This document shows positions 7,583-16,240 of a stretch of DNA of 35,313 nucleotides, piece by piece (the first letter of the stretch is position 1; each line of letters begins with the position of its first letter). This DNA comes from Actinomycetota bacterium (GTDB lineage Bacteria > Actinomycetota > Actinomycetes > S36-B12). Under the pieces are notes generated by a model. The model saw only the letters and a list, made by a program, of their open reading frames with translations. It did no database searches and was not told the DNA's origin. The stretch lies in contig CANFTO010000009.1 in the NCBI GenBank assembly GCA_947449945.1, positions 1-35,313 of the forward strand, written 5' to 3'. Both the position numbers and the translations under genes were made by a program.

Positions 7583-8800
7583 TTATGCCGCGAGTTTGCG
7601 CACAGATGGAGCCGCAAGCGACGCGGCTATTGCAAGGAATGCCGTAATCGCCGCAATAAGAAAGGCACCTTGTAATCCGATTGCAGCAGCAAGTGGGCCT
7701 GCCAATGCCAAGCCAAGTGGCCCAAGCATTAATGAGCCCATCGCGTCATAAGCACTCACCCGCGAAAGTGACTCACGCGGTATGTGCGTCTGTAATGCGG
7801 TGAACCACAAGATGCCAAGTGATTCATATGCAATACCCAGCAACAACGCCGCAAGCGCGATGAGCCATAAAGGTAGAGCGAAGGATAAAAACACGAGTAA
7901 CACTGGGAGTGCGAATGTCAGTGACATGGCGAACACCATGGGGCGCTTCACTCTTAGTTTCGAAACTAAGAATGCGCCAAGGAATAGTCCAAGTGATTGA
8001 CAAGCCAATACCGCCGACCAACCCGCAGCACCACCGTAATGATCGACAGCGAGCACTGGCCCAAGTACTTCAAGTGCACCGCGTCCAGCGAGTAACACCA
8101 CTGAAAACGCAGCCACAATCACTACTACCCAGCGATAAGAGACAAATACTCGCCAACCTTCAGCGAGATCACCCATCATCGATTCGCCTGAATCATGTGG
8201 TTTTGCAATATGTCTTATTGTGAAAATCAGCCACGCAGAAATTAGGAAACTCCAAGCATCAATCGCTATTGCTAAACCAGGCCCGAAAAGCGCAACGAGA
8301 ATGCCACCTAGTGCACTGCCCAAGATGAGCCCGCCATTGGAGGCAATACTCAAATATGCATTGGCTGGCTGAAGAAATTCATCTTCGACAGCATCAGGGA
8401 CCATGCCTGCATACGCAGGCCACCACAATCCATTGAGGCACCCTGCAATGGCACCAAGTAGTGCCAGCCAGAACACAGTCGCACTATCGGTGAGAAACAA
8501 CACCGCAATAGTCATCACCACTGCGCCAAGCACGGTGTCACTCAATGCAATCACTTTTGCTCGGCCTAAACGATCCGCGATCACACCGCCAAAAGGCAAC
8601 ACCAAAATAAGCGGGATTGCTTGAGCTGCAAGCACGATGCTCAGTGACGTTGCATCAGTGCCAGGAATCGCAAGGACACCAAAAGCCAACGCAATAGGTG
8701 CAATGCCATTGCCGAGATTGCTAATAAAACGAGAAATGAAGATACGGCGGTACGTCTGAATTCGCAGAACTGAATTCATCGGTATGAGTCGCGCAAACAT
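7583..8800 (-). CDS. MFS exporter (EntS/MFS_3-like, 12 TM)
   Basis: Integral membrane protein of 405 residues with about twelve hydrophobic segments. FISRFISNLGNGIAPIALAFGVL in TM1 and GGVIADRLGRAKVI in the loop between TM2 and TM3 (residues about 75-88) mark the major facilitator superfamily. Overall layout resembles the EntS/multidrug exporter group. Substrate is unknown. The ATG at 8800 is 3 nt after the SpoU methyltransferase stop, so the two are probably co-transcribed. ATG 8779 is an alternative start. Neither has a strong Shine-Dalgarno. It converges on the SDR gene across about 90 bp with no clear terminator. Confidence 0.87.
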   Translation of the reverse strand: MFARLIPMNSVLRIQTYRRIFISRFISNLGNGIAPIALAFGVLAIPGTDATSLSIVLAAQAIPLILVLPFGGVIADRLGRAKVIALSDTVLGAVVMTIAVLFLTDSATVFWLALLGAIAGCLNGLWWPAYAGMVPDAVEDEFLQPANAYLSIASNGGLILGSALGGILVALFGPGLAIAIDAWSFLISAWLIFTIRHIAKPHDSGESMMGDLAEGWRVFVSYRWVVVIVAAFSVVLLAGRGALEVLGPVLAVDHYGGAAGWSAVLACQSLGLFLGAFLVSKLRVKRPMVFAMSLTFALPVLLVFLSFALPLWLIALAALLLGIAYESLGILWFTALQTHIPRESLSRVSAYDAMGSLMLGPLGLALAGPLAAAIGLQGAFLIAAITAFLAIAASLAAPSVRKLAA

Positions 8801-8803
8801 GAG

Positions 8804-9496
8804 TTATGCCAACGGCCAATTATGTTGACGAATCCAGGCATGCATTGCAATAGCCGCAGCAGCACCAACATTCATCGATCGCGTTGATCCATATTGACTG
8901 ATTTCGAAAAGTCCATCACACGCCGTTCGGGCATCATCTGATAATCCTGAGCCCTCCTGCCCAAAGAGCAAGACGCACTGCTCGGGTAGATCAGCGGTTT
9001 CAAGTGGTACCGATCCTTCAACGTTGTCCAAGCCAAGTATTGGCAGACCCTCAGCTTTAGCCCACTGTTGAAAATCTTGTGGTGTTTCGTGATGCCGCAC
9101 ATGTTGATAGCGGTCAGTCACCATGGCACCGCGACGATTCCAGCGCTTTTTCCCAATGATGTGAATTTCCTTGGCAAGGAAAGCATTCGCGGTGCGCACA
9201 ATCGATCCAATATTGAAGTCATGTTCAAGGTTTTCGATGGCAACATGAAATCCGTGACGGCGAGTGTCTAGTTCAGAAACGATCGCCTCCATGCGCCAGT
9301 AGCGGAATTCATCAACCACATTGCGGCGATCGCCCTGTTCAAGGAGTTCGGGATCGAAATGCTCCTCGGTCGGCCACGGCAAAGGATGTGGGCCAACTCC
9401 TACCGAGATGTCATGGGGATCCACGTGCGCGACGATAGCCTGCGGGAGTGAATCTCGTGATAGCAGCCGCAGCGTCCGTACAAGCCCTTGGTCCAA
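8804..9496 (-). CDS. SpoU/TrmH-family RNA 2'-O-methyltransferase
   Basis: SAM-dependent methyltransferase of the SPOUT fold, predicted to methylate a ribose in tRNA or rRNA. The three SpoU motifs are visible: FNIGSIVRTANAF (motif 1), VLLFGQEGSGLS (motif 2) and RSMNVGAAAAIAMHAW (motif 3). An upstream segment GDRRNVVDEFRYWR and TRRHGFHVAIENLEHD is typical of the actinobacterial subgroup; the substrate nucleotide is unknown. The longest start is TTG at 9496, overlapping the divergent dedA start by 40 bp. GTG at 9424 is a possible shorter start, but neither has a clear ribosome site. It is followed 3 nt later by the MFS gene. Confidence 0.88.
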   Translation of the reverse strand: MDQGLVRTLRLLSRDSLPQAIVAHVDPHDISVGVGPHPLPWPTEEHFDPELLEQGDRRNVVDEFRYWRMEAIVSELDTRRHGFHVAIENLEHDFNIGSIVRTANAFLAKEIHIIGKKRWNRRGAMVTDRYQHVRHHETPQDFQQWAKAEGLPILGLDNVEGSVPLETADLPEQCVLLFGQEGSGLSDDARTACDGLFEISQYGSTRSMNVGAAAAIAMHAWIRQHNWPLA

Positions 9497-10107
9497 GCTG
9501 GATGGATCCTCAGCAGCTCATCAACAATCTTGGTGATGTGGCGTTCTGGGTTGTCCTGGCGATCATTTTCGCCGAATGCGGAATTCTTCTTGGCTTCTTC
9601 CTTCCTGGTGACTCGCTTCTCTTCATCACAGGCTTATGTATTGCCAGCGGCATCATCACGATGAATATCTGGGTGGCCACGATTCTGCTGATCATCGCCG
9701 CGATCATCGGCAACCTCACCGGCTATTGGATTGGCCACAAGGCAGGCCCGGCACTTTTCAAGAAACCTGATTCAAAGCTTTTCCGAAAGGAATACGTCGA
9801 CAAGACTCACGGGTTCTTTGAAAAGTACGGCGCTCGAGCCATCATCTTGGCGCGCTTTGTGCCAATAGTTCGTACGTTTATTACTGCTGTCGCCGGCATC
9901 GGACGGATGAATTTTCGCCAATACTTCATCTACAGCTCTATTGGCGCGATTCTTTGGGCAGGGTTGGTAACAGTCGCTGGTTACTACCTGGGTGACATTG
10001 ACATCATCAAGAACAACATCGAAAAGGTGTTGATTTTGATCGTGCTTATCAGCGTTATCCCGATCGTGATCGAATTTATTCGCCACAAGCGCCAACACCG
10101 CGCTTAA
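9457..10107 (+). CDS. DedA-family membrane protein
   Basis: Inner-membrane protein of 216 residues. Signature segments are IFAECGILLGFFLPGDSLLFITG near the N-terminus, GNLTGYWIGHKAG, and FFEKYGARAIILARFVPIVRTFITAVAGIGRM, the conserved DedA/SNARE-associated domain with its Arg residues. The family is implicated in lipid carrier recycling (undecaprenyl-phosphate or phosphatidylethanolamine translocation) and membrane potential homeostasis. The specific substrate here is unknown. GTG 9457 is chosen because GGGAG lies 8 nt upstream; GTG 9448 is in frame but has no ribosome site. The C-terminus is basic (RHKRQHRA). It converges on pyrE. Confidence 0.92.
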   Translation: MIAAAASVQALGPSWMDPQQLINNLGDVAFWVVLAIIFAECGILLGFFLPGDSLLFITGLCIASGIITMNIWVATILLIIAAIIGNLTGYWIGHKAGPALFKKPDSKLFRKEYVDKTHGFFEKYGARAIILARFVPIVRTFITAVAGIGRMNFRQYFIYSSIGAILWAGLVTVAGYYLGDIDIIKNNIEKVLILIVLISVIPIVIEFIRHKRQHRA

Positions 10108-10122
10108 TGATTGTGGTTAAGC
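10102..10122. repeat. Short inverted repeat at the dedA/pyrE convergence
   Basis: Arms GCTTAA (10102-10107) and TTAAGC (10117-10122) with a 9-bp spacer carry the stop codons of both convergent genes. The stem is weak and has no T-tract, so a bidirectional terminator is only possible. Confidence 0.3.
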
Positions 10123-10659
10123 AAGACCAAGATCTGCAAGTGAATACGCAGCACGGTATTCATAGCCTGCATCAATAACCTTGGGCCCTGCGCCACGGTC
10201 CACGATCACTGCGACAGCAATGGTCTTGGCACCTACTTCATCGAGTGCTTCCACTGCTGTCAGCACTGAACCACCGGTTGTTGACGTGTCTTCCACTGCG
10301 AGCACGTTTTTGCCTGTCACATCAGGGCCTTCGATGCGGCGCTGCAAGCCGTGAGCCTTGCCTTCTTTGCGTACGACGAATGCATCAAGCACCTTGCCGT
10401 TGCGGGCTGAATCGTGAAGCATCGCGGTGGCAACTGGGTCAGCGCCAAGGGTCAACCCTCCAACAGCGTCGAAACTCAGATCCGCGGTCAGTTCATTCAT
10501 TACTGCACCGACGAGTGGCGCAGCTTCGCCATCAAGGGTGACCCGGCGAAGGTCAACGTAGTAGTCGGCCTCTTTGCCGCTAGAAAGAATGACCTTGCCA
10601 TGCACCACGGCACGTTCGATGATCAACTGACGAAGTTTTTCCCAAGATTCTGAAGGCAC
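10117..10659 (-). CDS. pyrE: Orotate phosphoribosyltransferase
   Basis: Converts orotate and PRPP to orotidine 5'-monophosphate in de novo pyrimidine synthesis. The 180-residue protein shows LSSGKEADYYVDLRRVTLDGEA near the N-terminus, VGGLTLGADPVATAM, the FVVRKEGKAHG segment and the PRPP-binding NVLAVEDTSTTGGSVL loop (near residues 114-129), all diagnostic of PyrE. The start is GTG at 10659. A TAGGAT sequence 7 nt upstream could act either as Shine-Dalgarno (AGGA) or as a -10 element for a leaderless message. The start codon is separated by only 2 bp from that of the divergent protease gene. Confidence 0.96.
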   Translation of the reverse strand: MPSESWEKLRQLIIERAVVHGKVILSSGKEADYYVDLRRVTLDGEAAPLVGAVMNELTADLSFDAVGGLTLGADPVATAMLHDSARNGKVLDAFVVRKEGKAHGLQRRIEGPDVTGKNVLAVEDTSTTGGSVLTAVEALDEVGAKTIAVAVIVDRGAGPKVIDAGYEYRAAYSLADLGLA

Positions 10660-10661
10660 AG

Positions 10662-12122
10662 ATGAATCCTAGAGGAACCTTGCTGCGTCCAAGCCTGGTG
10701 GCGACATACCGTAGGCAGGTGCGCAGACTGCTAACGCTCCTCATGGCCCTGGCCCTCGGGCTTGGTCTGGCTGCGCCCGCTGGAGCCATTGTGAATGGCG
10801 CCCCATCGACCCCGGGCACGTTTGGATTCCTCGTTGCTCTGCTGGATACCTCCCGTATGAGCACTCAAAATGCCTTCCAATCACAATTTTGCGGTGGGTC
10901 CCTCACCACCCCAACCACAGTTGTCACTGCTGCCCATTGCGTTGTCGACCAGCAATCTGGGGTCCGTGATCTGCCCGCCAGCGTCACTGTGGGATTCGGT
11001 CGGTCACTGAATGACCCAGCCATCCGCACTGTCGCGGTAACACTCATCACCGTTCACCCCAACTACAGCATTGCTACTGGTGAAAACGACGTCGCTGTAC
11101 TCACTCTCGCTTCACCCGTCACAGACGTCTCAACAATCAAGCCGATAACTTCTGCAGATATCGCAACTTTGGAAACTCCTGGAACCAAGGCCACTGTTGC
11201 TGGCTGGGGAGCGCTTGGTTCATTTGGAAAAAATTTTTCCGACGTTTCCCGCGTCGGTGATCTCGTACTCATGCCCGCAGCAACCTGCGGTCAGGGGCAG
11301 AACACATCAGTGAGCGGTGTGAATTTTTTGGCTTATCAACCTGGAGAAGCAAACTCTTCAGTAATGCTGTGCGCTATTGGAATTGCGACGACCGGCAAGA
11401 TTATTGATAGTTGTAATGGAGATTCCGGCGGCCCACTCGTTGCAGGTGAAGGTGAAGCGCAACGACTTATTGGCGTTGTGAGTTGGGGTATCAACTGCGC
11501 GACTCGACATCCGGGTGTCTACACAAGGCTTTCAGCAATGACTGATTTTCTTAGCGCCACGGGTGCGCTAGGTGTGGCCGCGCCGCCGCAACTATCACTC
11601 ACTGCACTGAATCAACGCATTCGGGTCACTTTTGCAAAGCTCCCACCCAATGCGAATTTCGCAGCATTTACTGCCACCGTCGTTGGAAGTACTACTGAGC
11701 AGTGTTCGGCTGCTGCAACAACGGATGGGCGGGATGCATCCTGCGACATCACAGGATTAACAAATGGAACTCCCTACATCATTGCGGCGACTGGAACGTC
11801 ATCGAGCGGAATATCGGCAGCGAGTAGCTCGCAGACGACCACGCCTGTAGCTGTACCCGACGCTGGACGTATCAAAAAGGCCATATTGACGGGACCTCGA
11901 CTCGAGGTAAGCACGACCCCAAGCGTCAGTGCAACTCCTGTGTTGGGCGAACGCGTCTCATGTATTCCTATTACGGGCGGTAGCGGGCAGAGCGCACGAG
12001 TCATTGAACGAAAAGCCACCGTGAAGCACTTGTCGGCCGGCAATTACATCTGTGCGGTGACTGCTCGCAATGACATTGGTTCCGCTCGAGGCCCCGAGCG
12101 TCTCGTTCACATCGGTGCCTAA
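10662..12122 (+). CDS. Secreted trypsin-like serine protease with C-terminal FN3-like and Cys-containing domains
   Basis: A 486-residue S1-family protease. A signal peptide (basic RRQVRR, hydrophobic core, AAPAGA) is predicted to be cut after Ala42, leaving the N-terminus IVNGAPS. The catalytic triad is His92 (VVTAAHC), Asp143 (ENDVAVL) and Ser255 (CNGDSGGPLV). Asp249, six residues before the Ser, predicts cleavage after Arg/Lys. Paired Cys residues fit S1 disulfides. Residues about 308-395 look like a fibronectin-III-like module (VTGLTNGTPY-type pattern in CDITGLTNGTPYIIAATG), followed by a C-terminal region with two Cys (VSCIPI, YICAVTA). ATG 10662 has GAAGG 5 nt upstream. Substrates are unknown; extracellular proteolysis is likely. 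Confidence 0.93.
   Translation: MNPRGTLLRPSLVATYRRQVRRLLTLLMALALGLGLAAPAGAIVNGAPSTPGTFGFLVALLDTSRMSTQNAFQSQFCGGSLTTPTTVVTAAHCVVDQQSGVRDLPASVTVGFGRSLNDPAIRTVAVTLITVHPNYSIATGENDVAVLTLASPVTDVSTIKPITSADIATLETPGTKATVAGWGALGSFGKNFSDVSRVGDLVLMPAATCGQGQNTSVSGVNFLAYQPGEANSSVMLCAIGIATTGKIIDSCNGDSGGPLVAGEGEAQRLIGVVSWGINCATRHPGVYTRLSAMTDFLSATGALGVAAPPQLSLTALNQRIRVTFAKLPPNANFAAFTATVVGSTTEQCSAAATTDGRDASCDITGLTNGTPYIIAATGTSSSGISAASSSQTTTPVAVPDAGRIKKAILTGPRLEVSTTPSVSATPVLGERVSCIPITGGSGQSARVIERKATVKHLSAGNYICAVTARNDIGSARGPERLVHIGA
11226..11257. repeat. Adjacent palindromes inside the protease gene
   Basis: GGAAAAAATTTTTCC (11226-11240, 7-bp arms) abuts an inverted repeat CCGACG (11239-11244) / CGTCGG (11252-11257). 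The coding region encodes FGKNFSDVSRVG. On the minus strand the GC stem is followed by A5T6, a weak antisense-terminator look. It may be a coincidence of codon choice. Confidence 0.3.
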
Positions 12123-12138
12123 CCGATAACGTTTTGTT

Positions 12139-13314
12139 ATGGCTCGACGCAACCCAACTCTTGTTCCTCGAATGGTTCAACATTCCACGTCTATCTTTGG
12201 TGAGATGTCGAAATTGGCGTTAGAACTCAACGCAATCAACCTTGGCCAAGGTTTCCCGGATACTGACGGGCCGCAATCTCTCAAGGATGCTGCCACACGA
12301 GCGATCACCCAAGGGCGTGGCAACCAGTACCCACCCGTACATGGTGTTCCCGAGTTACGTTCCGCCATTGCCGACCATCAGCAGCGTTTCTACGGAATCT
12401 CACTGAATCCAGACACGGATGTTGTCGTGACTACCGGAGCCTCTGAAGCTCTCGCTGCTTCCATGCTCGCGCTTGTTGAACCAGGCGATGAAGTGATTCT
12501 GTTTGAACCATGGTTCGACGTGTATGAGGCCATCGTTGATCTAGCCCACGGAGTACGAATCGGCGTTCCAATGAACAGCAATGGGTTACGGCCGAATCTC
12601 GAGCGGCTTGCAACTGCGATCACCGCACGCACGCGCGTCATCTTGTTGAACTCGCCACACAATCCAACTGGAACGGTATTTACACGCGAAGAACTTCAAG
12701 TTGTCGCTGATCTAGCGATTAAGCACGACCTCATCGTAATTTCCGATGAAGCGTATGAGCATTTGTGGTTTGACGAAGCGCGTCATGTACCAATTGCGAC
12801 CTTGCCTGGCATGTTCGAACGCACCATCACTGTTGGTTCAGGTGGCAAGACATTTTCATTCACTGGTTGGAAAATCGGATGGGCTAGCGGACCTGCCGAC
12901 TTGATAGGTGCCGTGCGCACAGTGCGCCAACATCTCTCCTATGTTTCCGGCGGCCCTTTTCAATGGGCAATTGCCGAAGGCCTTGCATTTCCAGATACCT
13001 ACTTTGAGAATTTGCGATCTGATTTACTCATGAAGCGAGATCTCCTTGGTTCTGGATTGCGTGAACTTGGCTTTGATGTGATCACTCCACAGGGGACTTA
13101 CTTCATTACTACTGACGTCCGCCCACTTGGTTTTACAGACGGCCTTGAGTTTTGTCGTGAAATTCCGCATACAGCTGGCGTTGTTGCCATTCCGCACCAA
13201 GTGTTTTGTGCCGATGTTTCGATCGGTGCCCCTTTTGTTCGCTGGGCATTTTGCAAGCAACCAGCAGTGTTACAAGGGGCACTCGATCGAATGGCTTCAA
13301 CAATTACACGGTGA
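12139..13314 (+). CDS. PLP-dependent class I/II aminotransferase, DapC-like
   Basis: Fold-type I aminotransferase of 391 residues. It shows INLGQGFPDTDGP (residues 33-44), NQYPPVHGVPELR, VVVTTGASEALAA, LLNSPHNPTGTVF (Asn171 and the NPTG turn), VISDEAYEHL (Asp203, Tyr206), SGGKTFSFTGWKIGW with Lys237 as the PLP Schiff-base lysine, and FVRWAFCK carrying the carboxylate-binding Arg. It is strongly reminiscent of the actinobacterial N-succinyldiaminopimelate aminotransferase DapC (lysine/peptidoglycan synthesis). The methionine/kynurenine aminotransferase group is a close alternative. It starts 16 nt after the protease stop without a clear Shine-Dalgarno and overlaps the convergent clpB by 11 bp at the 3' ends. 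Confidence 0.88.
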   Translation: MARRNPTLVPRMVQHSTSIFGEMSKLALELNAINLGQGFPDTDGPQSLKDAATRAITQGRGNQYPPVHGVPELRSAIADHQQRFYGISLNPDTDVVVTTGASEALAASMLALVEPGDEVILFEPWFDVYEAIVDLAHGVRIGVPMNSNGLRPNLERLATAITARTRVILLNSPHNPTGTVFTREELQVVADLAIKHDLIVISDEAYEHLWFDEARHVPIATLPGMFERTITVGSGGKTFSFTGWKIGWASGPADLIGAVRTVRQHLSYVSGGPFQWAIAEGLAFPDTYFENLRSDLLMKRDLLGSGLRELGFDVITPQGTYFITTDVRPLGFTDGLEFCREIPHTAGVVAIPHQVFCADVSIGAPFVRWAFCKQPAVLQGALDRMASTITR

Positions 13315-15883
13315 CGGTGAGTTCCGACCCATCACTTGCTACACCGATATGCACAGTGTCTCCATCATGGGCTTGGCCACTAAGAATGACCTTGGCCAAC
13401 TTGTCGCCAATCGCGGTTTGAACAAGCCGACGTAGTGGTCGAGCGCCATATGCGGGATCAAATCCCTTGTTCACCAACCAGAGCTTTGCATCTTCAGAAA
13501 GATCTAGCGTGATGCGACGATCTTCAAGGCGCTGCTGCAGAGCAGCGATCTGAATATCGGCAACCTTGGTGAGTTGAGCGCGATCGAGTGGCTCAAAGGT
13601 GATCATGCCGTCGAGACGGTTCAAAAATTCCGGTCGGAACTGCTGACGCACAACTGAAAGCACCTGCTCCTTGCGCTCTGCAAAAGGCACATCAGTTTCA
13701 ATGAGGAACTGACTTCCCATGTTCGACGTGAGAATCAAGATCACGTTGCGGAAATCCACGGTGCGACCTTGGCCATCTGTCAGCCGACCATCGTCGAGCA
13801 CCTGCAACAAAATGTCGAAGACTTCTGGGTGCGCCTTCTCAACTTCGTCGAGTAACACCACTGAATAAGGGCGACGGCGCACTGCTTCCGTGAGTTGACC
13901 ACCCTCTTCATAGCCGACGTAACCCGGAGGTGCACCCACTAAGCGCGAGACCGAATGCTTCTCGGAGTATTCACTCATGTCGATTCGCACCATTGCGCGC
14001 TCGTCATCGAACAAGAATTCAGCAAGTGCCTTTGCTAGTTCAGTTTTACCTACGCCCGTTGGCCCAAGGAACATGAAGGAACCAGTCGGGCGGTTCGGAT
14101 CTGAGATGCCAGCACGCGCACGACGAACAGCGTCACTGACTTCTTGCACCGCTTCATGTTGACCGATGACTCGCTTACCGAGTTCATCTTCCATGCGCAG
14201 CAATTTGGCAGTTTCACCTTCAAGTAGGCGACCTGCGGGAATGCCAGTCCATGCGGCAACCACTTCAGCAATATCGTCGGCTGTAACTTCTTCTTTCACC
14301 ATCGCTGACCGCTCATTTGCCTCATTGGAAACGCGCGCAAGCTCTTCATCCAAGCCCGGGATTTCTGCATAAAGAATTCTCGATGCCTGTTCGAAATCGC
14401 CTTCACGTTGAGCACGCTCCGCTATGGCGCGGAGGTCATCAATACGTACCTTGATTTCACCTACGCGATCAAGGCCTGCCTTTTCGGCATCCCAACGTGC
14501 GCGTAGGCCTTTGAGCTCCTCATCTTTATCTGCAATTTCATCCCGAATCTTTTTCAGTCGATCCTTTGATGCTTCGTCAGTTTCCTTTGCGACTGCAAGC
14601 TCTTCCATGCGTAGACGGTCAACCTGACGCTGCAACACATCGATCTCAACTGGTGATGAATCAATTTCCATCCGCAACCGAGACGCAGACTCATCCATCA
14701 GGTCGATTGCTTTGTCTGGCAGGAATCTCGCCGTGATGTAGCGATCCGAAAGTGTTGCTGCGGCAACCAATGCTGAGTCCGAAATAACAACCTTGTGATG
14801 AGCCTCGTATTTCTCTTTAATGCCACGCAAGATTGCAATAGTGTCTTCGACCGATGGTTGATTGACCATCACTTGCTGGAAACGGCGCTCAAGGGCAGCA
14901 TCCTTTTCAATGTATTGGCGATACTCATCAAGAGTTGTCGCACCAATCATGCGAAGTTCGCCGCGAGCAAGCATTGGCTTCAGCATGTTGCCAGCATCCA
15001 TCGCGCCTTCGCCACCAGCTCCGGCACCAACAACGGTATGTAGTTCGTCGATGAAGGTAATGATCTGGCCGTCAGATTCCTTGATTTCATCAAGAACAGC
15101 TTTTAAGCGCTCTTCAAACTCACCGCGGTACTTGGCTCCCGCAACCATGGCTCCCAAGTCAAGGGAGTACAAGGTTTTACCTTGCAGTGATGTCGGAACG
15201 TCACCTTCAACAATGCGTCGAGCAAGACCTTCGACCACTGCGGTCTTACCGACTCCAGGCTCGCCGATCAGTACTGGATTGTTCTTGGTGCGGCGTGAAA
15301 GTACTTGAATCGTGCGACGCACTTCCTCATCACGACCAATAACTGGATCGATCTTTCCTTCGCGGGCTCGAGCAGTGAGGTCAATGCCAAACTTTTCGAG
15401 CGCTTGGAAGGTTTGTTCTGGATCTTGAGATGTCACGCGTGCTGACCCCCGTACATTTTGTAGTGCATCAATAAGTGCAGCAGGCGTTGCGCCAACCTGA
15501 GCGAGTCGATCACTGACTCCAATGCCACCGTCTTTGGACAGTCCAATCAAAAGATGTTCTGTGCTGACATATTCATCTCCGCGTTCTTTGGCGAGATCTT
15601 GTGCAGCATTGAGCACTTTGTACGTGGCATTACTGAGTTGCGGAGATGAAACAGATGTTCCACTTGCGCTTGGAAGTGCATCAAGTGCCTGCCGAACTTG
15701 TGCGGTAAGCGCGGATACATCAGCGCCAACCGCATCGAGCAGGGCGCTGGCTATGCCTTCACCTTGTTGAAGCAAGGAATCCAGTACATGAAGTGGTTCA
15801 ACTTGCGGATTGCCTTTCGCAGCTGCAATTCGCACAGCAGCGCCAAGAGCATCCTGGCTTTTCGTTGTGAATTGAATATCCAT
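13304..15883 (-). CDS. clpB: ATP-dependent disaggregase ClpB
   Basis: Hexameric AAA+ chaperone that dissolves protein aggregates with DnaK. The 859-residue protein has Clp-N repeats (residues about 1-145), AAA-1 with Walker A GEPGVGKT (207-214), a coiled-coil middle domain (about 400-520, Glu/Lys/Arg-rich) that separates ClpB from ClpA/ClpC, and AAA-2 with a second Walker [17 protein letters not shown] and [13 protein letters not shown] are the Walker B regions. The frame is open to 15925, but ATG 15883 gives the usual N-terminus ([10 protein letters not shown]) and has AAGGA 8 nt upstream. It is the last gene of dnaK-grpE-dnaJ-hspR-clpB, 11 nt after hspR, and is presumably under HspR control. 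The 3' end overlaps the aminotransferase gene by 11 bp. Confidence 0.97.
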   Translation of the reverse strand: MDIQFTTKSQDALGAAVRIAAAKGNPQVEPLHVLDSLLQQGEGIASALLDAVGADVSALTAQVRQALDALPSASGTSVSSPQLSNATYKVLNAAQDLAKERGDEYVSTEHLLIGLSKDGGIGVSDRLAQVGATPAALIDALQNVRGSARVTSQDPEQTFQALEKFGIDLTARAREGKIDPVIGRDEEVRRTIQVLSRRTKNNPVLIGEPGVGKTAVVEGLARRIVEGDVPTSLQGKTLYSLDLGAMVAGAKYRGEFEERLKAVLDEIKESDGQIITFIDELHTVVGAGAGGEGAMDAGNMLKPMLARGELRMIGATTLDEYRQYIEKDAALERRFQQVMVNQPSVEDTIAILRGIKEKYEAHHKVVISDSALVAAATLSDRYITARFLPDKAIDLMDESASRLRMEIDSSPVEIDVLQRQVDRLRMEELAVAKETDEASKDRLKKIRDEIADKDEELKGLRARWDAEKAGLDRVGEIKVRIDDLRAIAERAQREGDFEQASRILYAEIPGLDEELARVSNEANERSAMVKEEVTADDIAEVVAAWTGIPAGRLLEGETAKLLRMEDELGKRVIGQHEAVQEVSDAVRRARAGISDPNRPTGSFMFLGPTGVGKTELAKALAEFLFDDERAMVRIDMSEYSEKHSVSRLVGAPPGYVGYEEGGQLTEAVRRRPYSVVLLDEVEKAHPEVFDILLQVLDDGRLTDGQGRTVDFRNVILILTSNMGSQFLIETDVPFAERKEQVLSVVRQQFRPEFLNRLDGMITFEPLDRAQLTKVADIQIAALQQRLEDRRITLDLSEDAKLWLVNKGFDPAYGARPLRRLVQTAIGDKLAKVILSGQAHDGDTVHIGVASDGSELTVTV

Positions 15884-15894
15884 CGTTATTTTCC

Positions 15895-16239
15895 TTATCG
15901 CTGGGAGCGGCGATTTGGGCGCCACACCACAAGTGCAGTCGAGGACTTTTCCTTATGGAATTCACGCAGTTGATTGCGTAATACTTCGACTTCTTCTTGT
16001 AGCGCAAGAATGCGTCGAATACCTTCGAGGGAAAGGCCTTCAGCAGAGAGATCAGCGATCTCTCGTAAGTGCGCGATATCTCGCGCAGAGTAGAGCCGGT
16101 TTCGACCACCAACTCGCGTTGGCGACACCAGACCTAGTCGGTCGTATTGACGCAGGGTTTGTGGATGCAAGGCTGCAAGCTGCGCCGCGACCGAAATAGC
16201 GAAGACTGGATGGTCATCGGCTACCTGGAAGCGATCCAT
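15895..16239 (-). CDS. hspR: Heat-shock repressor HspR (MerR family)
   Basis: MerR-type transcription factor of 114 residues. The winged-helix segment (residues about 13-60) includes VFAISVAAQLAALHPQTLRQYDRLGLVSPTRVGGRNRLYSARDIAHLREI; the coiled C-terminal half has SLEGIRRILALQEEVEVLRNQLREF. In Streptomyces and Mycobacterium HspR represses the dnaK operon by binding HAIR sites, with DnaK as co-repressor. A HAIR-like site is seen upstream of dnaK here (19892-19912), so autoregulation is expected. Its ATG is 1 nt after the dnaJ stop, indicating translational coupling. clpB follows 11 nt downstream. Confidence 0.95.
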   Translation of the reverse strand: MDRFQVADDHPVFAISVAAQLAALHPQTLRQYDRLGLVSPTRVGGRNRLYSARDIAHLREIADLSAEGLSLEGIRRILALQEEVEVLRNQLREFHKEKSSTALVVWRPNRRSQR

Positions 16240-16240
16240 A

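Noticed and set aside
14862-15308. Plus-strand open frame of 148 codons opposite clpB
   Set aside because: Antisense to the first AAA domain of ClpB; Ser/Pro/Arg-rich with no family resemblance.
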